Notes: generated by a model not told the origin, from the sequence alone. A DNA stretch of 42,345 bases from Candidatus Falkowbacteria bacterium RIFOXYD12_FULL_34_57 (GCA_001780285.1 MFGN01000013.1:1-42345); one strand, 5' to 3'. Counted from the first letter of the stretch, positions 22,667 through 32,230 are shown. Program-made: numbers and translations.

Positions 22667-23401
22667 TCACCCCTTAGCAACAACTAGTCCCCAAATTTTT
22701 CCAGCTCCGTGCTTTTTAAGTTCTCGGGCACACTCATTAAGTGTTGATCCGGTAGTTACTACATCATCTATCAATAAGATATTTTTTTTATTTAAATTTT
22801 CTCCTTCCCACTTGAAGCAATTTTTTATGTTTTTAAGCCTATTTTCTCTTTTTAATTTGGTTTGTGGTTTTGTGTGTTTGATTTTTATTAAGTTGTTGCT
22901 TGTTGGTAATTTACATTTTTTTGCTAAAAATTTAGCTATTTCTTCGGATTGATTAAAGGTTCTAAAATTATATCTTTTGTGCGAAAGGGGCACAGGAACA
23001 ATTAATGTTTTTTTAAGGGGGAATGAAGGGTGATTATTTTTATCAAATATCTTTATTTCTTTTTTAATAAAAACATATAAATATTCCCCTAATATATTTG
23101 CTATATTTTTTACGGAATAAAATTTTAATTTTTTTATCAAATCAGCTATAACTATATTTTTATAATTTCCAGCAATAAATATTCGATCAATTTCGTAAAA
23201 AGGCTTACAATTCGGACAAAATTTTCCCATTAGGCCTTCTTGTTTGCATATTGGGCAATATTGGTTTTTATAAAATGATAATTTTTCAAAGCATGGCTCA
23301 CACAGCCACTCTCCCTCTTTTTGGCACCCCACACACTCTATTGGAAAAATAAAATCAAGTAAAGGGGTTATTACTTGATTCTTTATTTTGTCAAAATTCA
23401 T
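22667..23401 (-). CDS. comF: ComF family phosphoribosyltransferase-like protein
   Basis: A 244-residue cytoplasmic protein: an N-terminal zinc-binding region with CxxC pairs (CVGC, CEPC, CPIC, CPNC), then a type I phosphoribosyltransferase fold with VPVPLSHKRYNFRTFNQSEEIA and the PRPP loop LLIDDVVTTGSTL. ComF is needed for DNA uptake in naturally competent bacteria, probably with the ComFA helicase. Its closeness to type IV pilus genes, which often form the uptake pilus, supports a competence role here. Its ATG overlaps the TAA of the upstream propeller gene (TAATG), so the two are translationally coupled. Confidence 0.9.
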   Translation of the reverse strand: MNFDKIKNQVITPLLDFIFPIECVGCQKEGEWLCEPCFEKLSFYKNQYCPICKQEGLMGKFCPNCKPFYEIDRIFIAGNYKNIVIADLIKKLKFYSVKNIANILGEYLYVFIKKEIKIFDKNNHPSFPLKKTLIVPVPLSHKRYNFRTFNQSEEIAKFLAKKCKLPTSNNLIKIKHTKPQTKLKRENRLKNIKNCFKWEGENLNKKNILLIDDVVTTGSTLNECARELKKHGAGKIWGLVVAKG

Positions 23402-24639
23402 TATTTTAATTTGATTTTATGTATAATGCCTGTTGTCTGATCTGTAAAATACAGATTATATTCATTTTCTGAAATTATTAAATTGGTCATATTATAACTT
23501 TCTTTTGTCGTAGCCAGTAATTTTTTGATTCCGGTTTTGGTATCTATTTTATATAAACGATCGCGGGTATTTTCTGCCAATTCAGGGAAAAGTCCCGCGC
23601 CCTCTGGCAAATTCTCTGGTACCGCACAATAGAGAGTATCAGCACTACCAAAAGAACATTTATTGGCCCAAGTTTCAAGATTTAGTGATTTTCTGTTTTG
23701 TCCAATATCCTCACCTTGAGCGTCTACTATCCACAAATTCGGCTTCATATTGTTTTTGTTAGAGTATACACTATACAGTAGGCGTTTTCCGTCCGGCTGC
23801 CATTTTGGTTCGAAACCACGACCTTCCACAATAGTTGATTTAAAATTTTCATTATTAAGGCCCACAAAAAACACTTCTTGACGATCAAAATCTTTCCCTT
23901 CGGTATACATGGCAACGGATTGATTATTTGGTGACCATGAAGGATAGACAGTTGCATCTTTGGCGCCAAGAGATTCTATGGCTTGAACTTTTGATCCATC
24001 TTCATTGGTGATGGCTAACCAGCGATTTTCCGGATCAAGCCCCATGCTTTTCATGACAATTTCATCACCCGTAGAAGAAAAATCAAAATTTTTCCAATGA
24101 GCAGGCAAAGTTATTTGTTTTTCCGTTTCGAAATTATAAATAATGTTAGCTCCGTCCGGATATTCAATAATCGCCTTATTTTTGTTTGGCGCCCAAGTTA
24201 CTTTTTCAACATTATAAAATTGTTTATTTGAAAGTTCGGTGATTTCATTATTTTTAGAAATGGTATAGAATTTGTTATCATTTTTATTATAATAATTTAT
24301 ACTAGAGCCATTTCCGGAAAGAGCGCTGCCAAAACTGTTTGCTTTGCTTATTTCGGTGGTCTGTGTAAGGTTTCCATTGGCGATTGCACTTTCTTTCGCT
24401 GGAATTTTGTCCACAATTTCTTTTAGCGGTTGAACTTCTCCTTCTTCTGTGATAATTTGTCCTTTTCCGGTATCAGCATATGGAAAACCGCCGGTTTCTG
24501 TAGTGGTTGCTTTCGGAGTAGTGGCTACGGGTTCTTTTGCGGGAGCAAAAAATAATTTGTAAAGTAAGTAGCCAAAAAATATTGTAATTATTACAAAAAT
24601 TGTTATTAGTAATATTTTTTTATATTTTTCTTCAAACAT
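23401..24639 (-). CDS. Membrane-anchored beta-propeller (TolB/WD40-like) protein
   Basis: A 412-residue protein with one N-terminal transmembrane anchor (about residues 8-30), a Pro/Thr-rich linker (about 32-48) and then repeated strands with propeller-blade wording such as VTWAPNKNKAIIEYP, YPSWSPNNQSVAMYT and PKWQPDGKRLLYSVY. This matches TolB/PD40-type beta-propellers outside the membrane. The substrate or partner is unknown. It is divergent from pilM and overlaps comF by one base, so it may belong to the pilus/competence system, but that is an inference from position only. Confidence 0.72.
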   Translation of the reverse strand: MFEEKYKKILLITIFVIITIFFGYLLYKLFFAPAKEPVATTPKATTTETGGFPYADTGKGQIITEEGEVQPLKEIVDKIPAKESAIANGNLTQTTEISKANSFGSALSGNGSSINYYNKNDNKFYTISKNNEITELSNKQFYNVEKVTWAPNKNKAIIEYPDGANIIYNFETEKQITLPAHWKNFDFSSTGDEIVMKSMGLDPENRWLAITNEDGSKVQAIESLGAKDATVYPSWSPNNQSVAMYTEGKDFDRQEVFFVGLNNENFKSTIVEGRGFEPKWQPDGKRLLYSVYSNKNNMKPNLWIVDAQGEDIGQNRKSLNLETWANKCSFGSADTLYCAVPENLPEGAGLFPELAENTRDRLYKIDTKTGIKKLLATTKESYNMTNLIISENEYNLYFTDQTTGIIHKIKLK

Positions 24640-24643
24640 TTTT

Positions 24644-24672
24644 TTGAATTTTAAGTTATTTTATGTTATAAT
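24644..24672 (+). promoter_or_regulatory. Promoter of the pil operon
   Basis: TTGAAT (24644-24649), a 17-base spacer and TATAAT (24667-24672) with an upstream TG (extended -10). A second TATAAT at 24735-24740, nearer to pilM, has a weaker -35. Both lie in the divergent gap between pilM and the propeller gene. Confidence 0.6.
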
Positions 24673-24769
24673 TTGATTGTTGATAAATATTTAATAAATT
24701 GGACTTGAATTTAATACATAAACTAATATTATTATATAATATAAACAATATTAGGTCAAAGTAATACTT

Positions 24770-25801
24770 ATGGGAATGTTTACACCATCAAAAAATTATG
24801 TGGGTATTGATATTGGTAGTACCAGTATTAAAATTGTAGAACTGGAACAAGCTGGAAGCGGGGCCAGACTTGTGAATTATGGTTTTAGTGAAACCACAAA
24901 ATTTATACCCAGTAATTGGCATGAAAATGAAAAATTAACAGCTAATATTATTAATGAGATATATAAAAAAGCTAATATAAAAAGTCGCAGCGCAGTAGCT
25001 GCATTGCCCACTTTTTCAGTTTTTTCTTCAATTTTAAATCTACCAAATGTTTCTAAAAAAGAATTAGCTTCATCTGTTCACTGGGAAGCCAAAAAAGTTA
25101 TCCCTCTTCCCCTAGAAGAAATGATATTGGATTGGAAAATAATAAAAAACGAAAAAGACAAATCCAACATTAAGGTTCTTTTAACCGGAGCTCCAAAATC
25201 ATTGGTTAAAAAATATATTAACATCTTCAAAGAAGCTCAAATAAATTTGATGAGTTTGGAAACAGAAACATTTTCACTAATTAGGTCGCTGATCGGTAAT
25301 GACAAATCTACCATCATGATGGTAGAAATCGGGGCCAATACCACCGATGTTTCTATTGTGGACAACGGAATACCGATGCTTAACAGAAGTATTGATATTG
25401 GCGGGATGACTATTACCAAGGCAATTGCTAAAAATTTAAATATTAGTTTAGAGAAAGCCGAACAATTTAAATATGATTTAGGCATCAGTTCAATGAATTC
25501 AGATATTGATGTTGTGCCAAAGACAATTATAGATACCATAGAACCAATTATTAATGAAATTAAGTATGCAGTTAATCTTTTTCAAACTAAAGACAAAAAA
25601 AATACTGAAAAAATAATTTTATCAGGAGGTTCAGTCATGCTTCCTAATTTAGCTAATTATTTGAGTAAAATTTTAGATATTAATGTTATTGTTGGCGATC
25701 CATGGTCCAGAATTTCTTACCCAGAAGACTTAAAGCCGCTTTTACATGAAATAGGTCCCAGACTTTCTGTGGCTATTGGTTTGGCAATGAGGGAAATATA
25801 A
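24770..25801 (+). CDS. pilM: Type IV pilus assembly protein PilM
   Basis: A 343-residue actin-like cytoplasmic ATPase that, in the known system, binds the N-terminus of PilN and forms the inner-membrane platform. The opening YVGIDIGSTSIKIVEL is the PilM phosphate-1 motif. Later MMVEIGANTTDVSIVDNG (phosphate 2) and KIILSGGSVMLPNL (adenosine site) follow the actin-fold order. Length is normal. First gene of the pilus operon; no Shine-Dalgarno before the ATG. The PilN-like gene follows 18 bases after the stop. Confidence 0.92.
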   Translation: MGMFTPSKNYVGIDIGSTSIKIVELEQAGSGARLVNYGFSETTKFIPSNWHENEKLTANIINEIYKKANIKSRSAVAALPTFSVFSSILNLPNVSKKELASSVHWEAKKVIPLPLEEMILDWKIIKNEKDKSNIKVLLTGAPKSLVKKYINIFKEAQINLMSLETETFSLIRSLIGNDKSTIMMVEIGANTTDVSIVDNGIPMLNRSIDIGGMTITKAIAKNLNISLEKAEQFKYDLGISSMNSDIDVVPKTIIDTIEPIINEIKYAVNLFQTKDKKNTEKIILSGGSVMLPNLANYLSKILDINVIVGDPWSRISYPEDLKPLLHEIGPRLSVAIGLAMREI

Positions 25802-25819
25802 TTTAATTTAAGAATTAAA

Positions 25820-26731
25820 ATGCCAGAAAATAAAGAAAATAGAAAAATAGGATTTCAAACAGATGAAAATACATCTTCGGATGAAAAATCCGGATTATTT
25901 GGGTTTATTAATAAAAATTCAGAAAAAGAAATCAGCTCTGAGGACAAAAATATTTTAGAGGAACAAAAAGAATTATTGGATACTGAAAAACAAAAAAGAA
26001 CAGAAGATTTCAGTGATAAAAAAGATATAAATACAAGTAATCAAAAAGAAGAAATAGAAAAAGGATTAAGAAGTATAATTCAAAATAAAAGAATAAAGAA
26101 CATGTTGGATAGTTTTAAAAAAATGTTCAGCAAGAAAGAAAAATCATCAGTCTCTAGTGTATTAAAAACAAATTTGATTCAAGGAGAAACAACAATCACC
26201 TTTGATTGGAAGAAGAACATAACCCCAATATTATTTTCTATATTTTTTTCAACCTTAATTCTTGGCGGAGCTTTTGGGGGGTTGATTATATGGGAAGACA
26301 GATCAATTAACAGGGGTACGGAACTTATACAGGAAACCGAAGCATTAATTGTTCAAATTAAGCAAGCCCAGAAAAAATCAGAAAAAGTGGATATATTTCA
26401 AAAAAAAATCGGATTAGTAAAATACCTTTTAGATGAACATGTTTATTGGACGAATTTTTTTGAATTTTTAGAAAAAAATACTTTATCCAATTCTTATTAT
26501 CAGGGTGGGTTTAGCGGGGATGCAAAAGGAGCATACACATTTTCAGTGATAACCGATAGTTACAGCAGTATAAATGATTTTGTTAATGTTTTAGAGAACA
26601 ATAAAAATGTTTTTCAAATTGAAACCAAGGGGGCTAAAATAGGTGTTAAGAAGGGTGAAAAGACAAATAGTCAGGGTGCAACATCTTTTGAATTGTCAGT
26701 AAAAATAAACCCGCTACTTTTTAAGAAATAA
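25820..26731 (+). CDS. pilN: PilN-like pilus assembly protein with long charged N-terminus
   Basis: A 303-residue bitopic membrane protein. About 130 charged, low-complexity cytoplasmic residues rich in Lys, Glu and Asp are followed by one transmembrane helix (about 138-158, LFSIFFSTLILGGAFGGLI), then a coiled-coil/ferredoxin-like periplasmic part. Position between pilM and the PilO-like gene and the topology support PilN. The cytoplasmic region is far longer than the few residues of classical PilN that bind PilM. Identification is from context and topology; sequence similarity is weak. Confidence 0.7.
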   Translation: MPENKENRKIGFQTDENTSSDEKSGLFGFINKNSEKEISSEDKNILEEQKELLDTEKQKRTEDFSDKKDINTSNQKEEIEKGLRSIIQNKRIKNMLDSFKKMFSKKEKSSVSSVLKTNLIQGETTITFDWKKNITPILFSIFFSTLILGGAFGGLIIWEDRSINRGTELIQETEALIVQIKQAQKKSEKVDIFQKKIGLVKYLLDEHVYWTNFFEFLEKNTLSNSYYQGGFSGDAKGAYTFSVITDSYSSINDFVNVLENNKNVFQIETKGAKIGVKKGEKTNSQGATSFELSVKINPLLFKK

Positions 26732-26735
26732 AACA

Positions 26736-27380
26736 ATGTTTAATCAAGATAAAAAAAATATTATAAGTAAAGAAAATAAAAAAAATCCTCTTATTTCTTT
26801 GGTTAATAATTTTTTATTACAATATTTTAAGATGGTTTTAATTGGTTTTACGATTTTAACATTATTGCTGGGGTACTTTTTTGTGTTAAAACCAAAATAT
26901 ACACAGATTAAAAAGGATGTTGCACTAACCAATGAAAACACAAAAAACACATCGGATAATTTAAAAAATTATTTATTAGCATTAAATAAGTATATTAAAG
27001 ATTATGAAAAGGTAGAGAGTGGTGTTCAGGAAAAGATAAGCAAGGTTTTACCTGTTGGTAGCAATAAAGAGAGTATGTATGTTTTAATAGAGCAAATAGC
27101 AAAAAATGAAAATCTATTTTTAACTTCCTTAGAAATTACAGATAGTAGCATCAAAGCAAAAACTTCGGAAAAAAATAAAGATGTTTCGGGTGTGCCGGGT
27201 GAATTAGGGATTATTTCAATTGATTTAAGTTTTATGGGGGGAGGTTATACCAACTTAAAATCCCTACTTAATGTTCTAGAACAAAACCTGCAGATAATGG
27301 ATGTTAGATCTATTAATTTCAATCCAAGCAATAGCGCTATAAGTTTATCTTTGGATACATATTATTTAAAAACAAATTAA
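26736..27380 (+). CDS. pilO: PilO-like pilus assembly protein
   Basis: A 214-residue bitopic protein: a short cytoplasmic N-terminus, one transmembrane helix (about residues 33-51), a coiled coil (about 55-100) and a ferredoxin-like periplasmic domain ending in the strand SLSLDTYYLK. Topology and order match PilO, which pairs with PilN in the inner membrane. It starts four bases after the upstream stop, and its own stop is one base before the next ATG. Confidence 0.75.
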   Translation: MFNQDKKNIISKENKKNPLISLVNNFLLQYFKMVLIGFTILTLLLGYFFVLKPKYTQIKKDVALTNENTKNTSDNLKNYLLALNKYIKDYEKVESGVQEKISKVLPVGSNKESMYVLIEQIAKNENLFLTSLEITDSSIKAKTSEKNKDVSGVPGELGIISIDLSFMGGGYTNLKSLLNVLEQNLQIMDVRSINFNPSNSAISLSLDTYYLKTN

Positions 27381-27381
27381 T

Positions 27382-27777
27382 ATGCAACTTGAAGGAGAAA
27401 AAAATAAAAATGCATTTTTTTTGGTCATGGGAATAATTTTAATTATTGGTGGTTTGTTTTTTCTAAACAATTATTTAATGTCATCCAGAATTAATAATCC
27501 AAATAATTTATCAACATTACTAAAAAATAACGATTTAAAAGAACAGGCTAATAAAAAAGTTGTGCCCAAGAAAATTAATGTAGATTTTTTTAATAATAAT
27601 GAAAAATTTAAAAGTTTGCAGGAAATAGACATAAAAATTAAAGATATCAATGAATTGAAAGTTGGCACAAATAATCCATTTCAACTGAATGTGCCACAGG
27701 CAGCAGGAGAACAAGGCGACAAAGATAATGGTTTAAAATCAGAAAACAACAATTTGCAAAATGAGCAAAAAAATTAA
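27382..27777 (+). CDS. Small bitopic protein between PilO and PilB, unknown
   Basis: A 131-residue protein with a single N-terminal membrane helix (about residues 12-30) and a polar extracytoplasmic tail rich in Asn, Lys and Gln. The segment VGTNNPF recalls the short Asn-Pro-Phe motif of PilP-type lipoproteins, but there is no lipobox and no outer-membrane secretin in the window. It is likely a pilus accessory protein by operon position: it starts one base after pilO and its stop overlaps the pilB start (TAATG). Confidence 0.6.
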   Translation: MQLEGEKNKNAFFLVMGIILIIGGLFFLNNYLMSSRINNPNNLSTLLKNNDLKEQANKKVVPKKINVDFFNNNEKFKSLQEIDIKIKDINELKVGTNNPFQLNVPQAAGEQGDKDNGLKSENNNLQNEQKN

Positions 27778-29528
27778 TGAATTTACTACATATGGATAAA
27801 CAAGAAAAAATATTAAATATATTGAAACGCGATAATCTGATTCGGGAAGAGCAGATAGAGGAAATAAAAAAAGAAATTTCTAAAGATTCGTCAAAGTTTG
27901 ATGAATTTTTAAATAAAATAATTGATAATGAAAAAATTGTAAAAGCCAAAGCAGAATTTTATAATTTGCCATATATGGATATTACAGAGATGGATATTTC
28001 AGAAGGGGTCTTGAATGTTATTTCCGGAGAGGTGGCGGAGAATTACCATATTATATGTTTTGATAAAATTGGACGAACAATCAAGGTGGGTATTGTTGAT
28101 CCTGATAATTTTAAGGCGGTAGAGGCTGTTAATTTTTTGGTTAACAAAAAGGGAATGGATGTGGAATACTTCATGATTTCACCTGAAAGTTTTAGCGCCG
28201 CATTCAAACAGTATAAATCTTTATCAAAAGAATTAACTTCTGCTTTAAAAACAAGAGAAGAAGAAGAGGGTGACCTGGTTGAGGTGAGCGCTAAAGAAAG
28301 TGAGGAAATGGAAGAGATAACCAAGACTGCGCCAGTGGCAAAAATCGTATCCGTGATTATACGCCATGCGGTCGAAGGAGGAGCCAGTGATATTCATATT
28401 GAACCATTAAAAAAAGAAAGCAGGGTTCGTTATCGTATAGATGGTATTTTGCATATTTCTCTGGTCCTACCGAGAAGCGTGCACAATTCTATCGTGGCTC
28501 GCATTAAGGTTTTAGCCAACTTAAAGCTTGACGAAACTCGTATTCCGCAAGACGGAAGAATCAGGTTGGTAATTGACGGAAAAGAAATAGATTTTAGAAT
28601 TTCCATATTGCCGGTAGTGGGAGCGGAAAAAGTTGTAATGAGAATTTTAAATACCTCAAAAGGAGCTCCAAAGTTAACAGATTTGGGTTACGAGGGACAG
28701 CAATATGAAACCATTATGAATAATATCAAAAAAACAGAAGGAATCTTGCTTATTACCGGTCCGACCGGATCTGGAAAATCAACAACTCTTTTTTCTATTT
28801 TAGACATGCTTAATAAAGAGGGAATTAATATTTCTACTTTGGAGGATCCGGTAGAATATACAATAAAAGGCGTTAATCAGTCACAAATTTTTCCAAATCT
28901 TGGCTATACATTTGCCACCGGACTCAGATCTTTTTTGCGCCAGGATCCGGATATTATTATGGTAGGAGAAATTCGTGACGGTGAAACCGCCGAATTGTCT
29001 ATGCATGCCGCATTAACTGGTCATTTTGTGGTTTCAACCCTGCACACCACTAGCGCTGCCGGAGCAATTCCCAGGTTGGTTGATATGGAAATAGAAACAT
29101 TTCTTTTAGCTTCTACTCTGAACACCATAATTGCGCAAAGATTGTGCAGAAAAATATGCCCTTTCTGTAAAGAAAAAATAAAATTCCCCGAAAAAATATT
29201 AAAAGATATAAAACAAAATATTGAAAAAATTACAGTCGACTATATAAGAACTCTTATGCCGGATTTTGACGGAAAAACAATTGAAGGTTATAAGGGAAAG
29301 GGGTGTCCAAAGTGTGGTAATTCCGGTTATGGCGGAAGAATAGCTATTGCTGAAGTATTAAATATAAACGATGCTATAAAAGAGAAGATTATATCGGGAG
29401 AAAAATATTTGAATTTAGATTTTATTAAATCAACGCAGCGTTTTATTACTGTAAAGCAGGATGGAATCATTAAGGTTTTACAAGGATTTACCACCATGGA
29501 AGAAGTATTGAGGGTTATGAGCGATTAA
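27777..29528 (+). CDS. pilB: Type IV pilus extension ATPase PilB/GspE
   Basis: A 583-residue hexameric ATPase that drives pilin polymerisation at the inner face of the membrane. It has an N-terminal MshEN/T2SSE-N domain (about residues 1-160), then the secretion ATPase: GPTGSGKSTT (328-337), the Asp-box in STLEDPVEY, Walker B IIMVGEIRDGETAE and the His-box TGHFVVSTLHTT. The zinc pairs CRKICPFC and CPKC are present. All catalytic motifs are intact. The start at 27777 overlaps the preceding stop; ATG at 27792 is an alternative. No pilT retraction ATPase is in the window. Confidence 0.92.
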   Translation: MNLLHMDKQEKILNILKRDNLIREEQIEEIKKEISKDSSKFDEFLNKIIDNEKIVKAKAEFYNLPYMDITEMDISEGVLNVISGEVAENYHIICFDKIGRTIKVGIVDPDNFKAVEAVNFLVNKKGMDVEYFMISPESFSAAFKQYKSLSKELTSALKTREEEEGDLVEVSAKESEEMEEITKTAPVAKIVSVIIRHAVEGGASDIHIEPLKKESRVRYRIDGILHISLVLPRSVHNSIVARIKVLANLKLDETRIPQDGRIRLVIDGKEIDFRISILPVVGAEKVVMRILNTSKGAPKLTDLGYEGQQYETIMNNIKKTEGILLITGPTGSGKSTTLFSILDMLNKEGINISTLEDPVEYTIKGVNQSQIFPNLGYTFATGLRSFLRQDPDIIMVGEIRDGETAELSMHAALTGHFVVSTLHTTSAAGAIPRLVDMEIETFLLASTLNTIIAQRLCRKICPFCKEKIKFPEKILKDIKQNIEKITVDYIRTLMPDFDGKTIEGYKGKGCPKCGNSGYGGRIAIAEVLNINDAIKEKIISGEKYLNLDFIKSTQRFITVKQDGIIKVLQGFTTMEEVLRVMSD

Positions 29529-29608
29529 TTAACTTAGTCAAAAGTTAAAAACTAAGTACTACGAAGCAATATTAATGATTTTCTACTTTTAAATCCCAAT
29601 TAAAATAT

Positions 29609-30823
29609 ATGGCATTTTTTGCATATAAAGTACAAAATAGAGATGAAAAAATAATTTCCGGAAAGGTGGAGGCAATAAGTGAGTCAGAGGCTGTTAGTAT
29701 TTTGAAAGATAAACAATATAAGATTTTGTCTATTCACGAAGCGAGCGGAGCGGGTGATTTTTTAAATAGAATCAACATCGCCCTCGCAAAGGTGAAACCC
29801 AAGGATATTGTCTCGTTTTCCAGGCAATTCGCAGTTTTAATATCCGCCAATGTATCATTGGTTCAGTCTTTAAAGATGATGATTACTCAGACTGAAAATT
29901 TAAAATTAAAATCTGTGGTTGCGGAGATTGCTGACGAGGTTGATGGAGGGGAAAAATTTTCTTATTGTCTAGCTAAGAGGCCGCAAGTTTTTTCAAATTT
30001 TTATACAAACGTTGTTAGCTCTGGAGAATCATCTGGAAAATTAGACGAGGTTTTAAATTATTTAGCGGATGAATTGGAAAAGGATTATGATATGAATGCC
30101 AAGATAAAAGGAGCTATGATTTACCCGGCCTTTGTTATGGTAATGATGTTGGGGGTGGGAACGGTAATGATGATTTTTGTGGTCCCCAAACTTACTGACA
30201 TGTTAGCGGAATCAGGGGGAGAGCTGCCAATAGCCACTAAATTGTTAATGGCTATATCTAGTTTTTTGGTTAATTATTGGTATATTCTAGTTATTTCCGT
30301 AGTTGGTCTTTTTTTCGGTTTTAGATTTATATATAAAACAAAATTAGGCAAAAAAATTATTGATAAAGTTTTGCTTCACTTGCCAATTTTTGGCAACCTT
30401 CTTCAAAAAATTTATATAGTTCGTTTTACCAGGTCTCTGCAAACATTAATTATGGGCGGTGTAACCATTTCTAAGGCCCTGGGCATTACAGCTAGTGTGG
30501 TTGATAATGCTATTTATAGTCATATTATAAGTGAAACAAAAAGAGAGGTAGAAGATGGAAATTCTATTACTACCATTTTGTCGGAAAGCAAGGAAATTCC
30601 AAGTATGTTATCACAAATGATGAAGGTGGGGGAAAAAACAGGGAGATTAGACTTGGTTTTGGAAAAGATTACTATTTTTTATTCAAGAGAAATAAACAAT
30701 ATCGTAGCTAACTTAATGACTTTAATGGAGCCGATTATTATGGTTATCATGGGTATTGGCGTGGGTGTTATGGTGGCTGCTATTATTTTGCCGATGTATC
30801 AGATGGCTACTAGCCTGCAATAA
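29609..30823 (+). CDS. pilC: Type IV pilus inner-membrane platform protein PilC
   Basis: A 404-residue polytopic protein with two homologous T2SSF domains. The first opens with FSRQFAVLISANVSLVQSL and the second with FTRSLQTLIMGGVTISKAL. Membrane helices lie near residues 170-192 and 215-240, plus one at the C-terminus (about 370-395). PilC couples PilB movement to pilin insertion. Length is normal. An 80-base gap after pilB holds only a weak inverted repeat (ACTTAGT/ACTAAGT). A terminator follows the gene. Confidence 0.92.
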   Translation: MAFFAYKVQNRDEKIISGKVEAISESEAVSILKDKQYKILSIHEASGAGDFLNRINIALAKVKPKDIVSFSRQFAVLISANVSLVQSLKMMITQTENLKLKSVVAEIADEVDGGEKFSYCLAKRPQVFSNFYTNVVSSGESSGKLDEVLNYLADELEKDYDMNAKIKGAMIYPAFVMVMMLGVGTVMMIFVVPKLTDMLAESGGELPIATKLLMAISSFLVNYWYILVISVVGLFFGFRFIYKTKLGKKIIDKVLLHLPIFGNLLQKIYIVRFTRSLQTLIMGGVTISKALGITASVVDNAIYSHIISETKREVEDGNSITTILSESKEIPSMLSQMMKVGEKTGRLDLVLEKITIFYSREINNIVANLMTLMEPIIMVIMGIGVGVMVAAIILPMYQMATSLQ

Positions 30824-30838
30824 TTTTTTAGATATAAT

Positions 30839-30879
30839 AATACAAAATAGGACAATAGGGTCAATTTTGTATTTTTTTT
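30839..30879 (+). terminator. Terminator of the pil operon
   Basis: Perfect 10-bp stem AATACAAAAT (30839-30848) / ATTTTGTATT (30864-30873), with the T-run extending to 30879. Its last Ts overlap the -35 of the proS promoter. Confidence 0.75.
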
Positions 30880-30907
30880 GACAAAAAAGTATGTTTTGGG
30901 GTAATAT
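30878..30907 (+). promoter_or_regulatory. Promoter of proS
   Basis: TTGACA (30878-30883), an 18-base spacer and TAATAT (30902-30907). The leader to the ATG at 30995 is about 80 bases and contains a short hairpin CCGCA/TGCGG (about 30959-30975). Confidence 0.65.
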
Positions 30908-30994
30908 AAACACATAAATAGAAAGTAAATTTATTAAATTATAAAACATTCGGATATCCCGCATTTGTAGTGCGGATTTGCGAAGCGAATAACC

Positions 30995-32230
30995 ATGAAA
31001 CAATCATTATTATTTACCAAAACAAGCAAAACAGTATCGGCGGAAGAGACTAGTTTAAATGCACAATTTTTAATAAAGGGCGGATTTGTAGACAAGTTGT
31101 CTGCCGGAGTGTACACAATGCTTCCTTTGGGTTTTAGGGTGTATAAAAAAATTGAACAGATTATCAGGGAGGAGATAAACAGTATCGGCGGTCAGGAAGT
31201 TTTTATGCCCAGCCTTTGTCCGAATGAAAATTGGAAAAAAACAGGTAGATATGAAATATTGGCAGACGATATTTTGTTTAGTGCCGAATCTAAACATGTT
31301 AAGTCTTCTGTGTTGAATTTGTCTCATGAAGAAGTGGTTTCGCCATTACTTAAAAAGTTTGTTAATTCTTATCAGGATTTGCCGCAATACGTTTATCATA
31401 TTCAAAATAAATTCAGAGGAGAGGCGCGTCCAAAATCCGGGATATTGCGCGGTAGGGAATTCATGATGAAAGATTTATATTCTTTTCATGCCACAGAGGA
31501 AGATTTGAATAATTATTATGAAAGAGTGAAAATTAGCTATAAAAATATTTTTACCAAAGCCGGAATCGGAGATCAGACATATTTGACTTATGCTTCAGGG
31601 GGTACTTTCTCTAAATACTCGCATGAATTCCAGACTTTAACTGGGGCCGGAGAAGATTATATTTATATTTGCGATAAATGTCGCGTGGCTATTAATAGGG
31701 AAATTTTGGAAGACCAGAAAAATAAATGTCCGGAATGCGGTAATAATAAATTAAGGGAGGAAAAGGCGGTGGAGGTTGGTAATATTTTTAAGTTAAGTAC
31801 TAAGTTTTCAGATCCTTTTGATTTGTTTTATATTGATAAAGATAATAATAAAAAAGCTGTAATTATGGGTTGTTATGGTATTGGTTTGCAGAGACTTATG
31901 GGTACAATTGTAGAGGTGAGCCACGATATACAAGGAATTATTTGGCCGGAAAGTGTTGCCCCATATAGAGTGCACTTAATCTCGCTAAAGCAAGACAAAG
32001 AAAGCGATAAAATTTATAACAACTTATTAGATGCTGGAATAGAGGTTTTGTATGATGATCGCGATATTTCTTTTGGTGCGAAGTTTGCCGATGCAGACTT
32101 AATCGGCTGCCCGTATAGAATAATAGTAAGCACTAAAACACTGGAACAAGACTCTGTGGAGTTTAAGAAAAGAACAGAGAAGAGTTCAGAGTTAGTAAAA
32201 AAAGATAACATTTTAAAAATTTTTAAATAA
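30995..32230 (+). CDS. proS: Prolyl-tRNA synthetase, short form without editing domain
   Basis: A class II aminoacyl-tRNA synthetase charging tRNA-Pro. Motif 1 region GFRVYKKIEQIIREEI, motif 2 RGREFMMKDLYSFH and motif 3 GCYGIGLQRLM are present, followed by the anticodon-binding domain (about residues 315-411). At 411 residues it lacks the roughly 180-residue INS editing insertion of typical bacterial ProRS. In its place sit only two zinc-ribbon-like pairs, Cys226/Cys229 and Cys245/Cys248. Misacylated Ala-tRNA-Pro would need clearing by a separate factor. The gene has its own promoter and precedes the shape operon. Confidence 0.92.
   Translation: MKQSLLFTKTSKTVSAEETSLNAQFLIKGGFVDKLSAGVYTMLPLGFRVYKKIEQIIREEINSIGGQEVFMPSLCPNENWKKTGRYEILADDILFSAESKHVKSSVLNLSHEEVVSPLLKKFVNSYQDLPQYVYHIQNKFRGEARPKSGILRGREFMMKDLYSFHATEEDLNNYYERVKISYKNIFTKAGIGDQTYLTYASGGTFSKYSHEFQTLTGAGEDYIYICDKCRVAINREILEDQKNKCPECGNNKLREEKAVEVGNIFKLSTKFSDPFDLFYIDKDNNKKAVIMGCYGIGLQRLMGTIVEVSHDIQGIIWPESVAPYRVHLISLKQDKESDKIYNNLLDAGIEVLYDDRDISFGAKFADADLIGCPYRIIVSTKTLEQDSVEFKKRTEKSSELVKKDNILKIFK

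Noticed and set aside
30908-30994. T-box leader before proS
   Set aside because: The leader is only about 80 bases with one short hairpin, lacks the T-box sequence and has no terminator/antiterminator pair.
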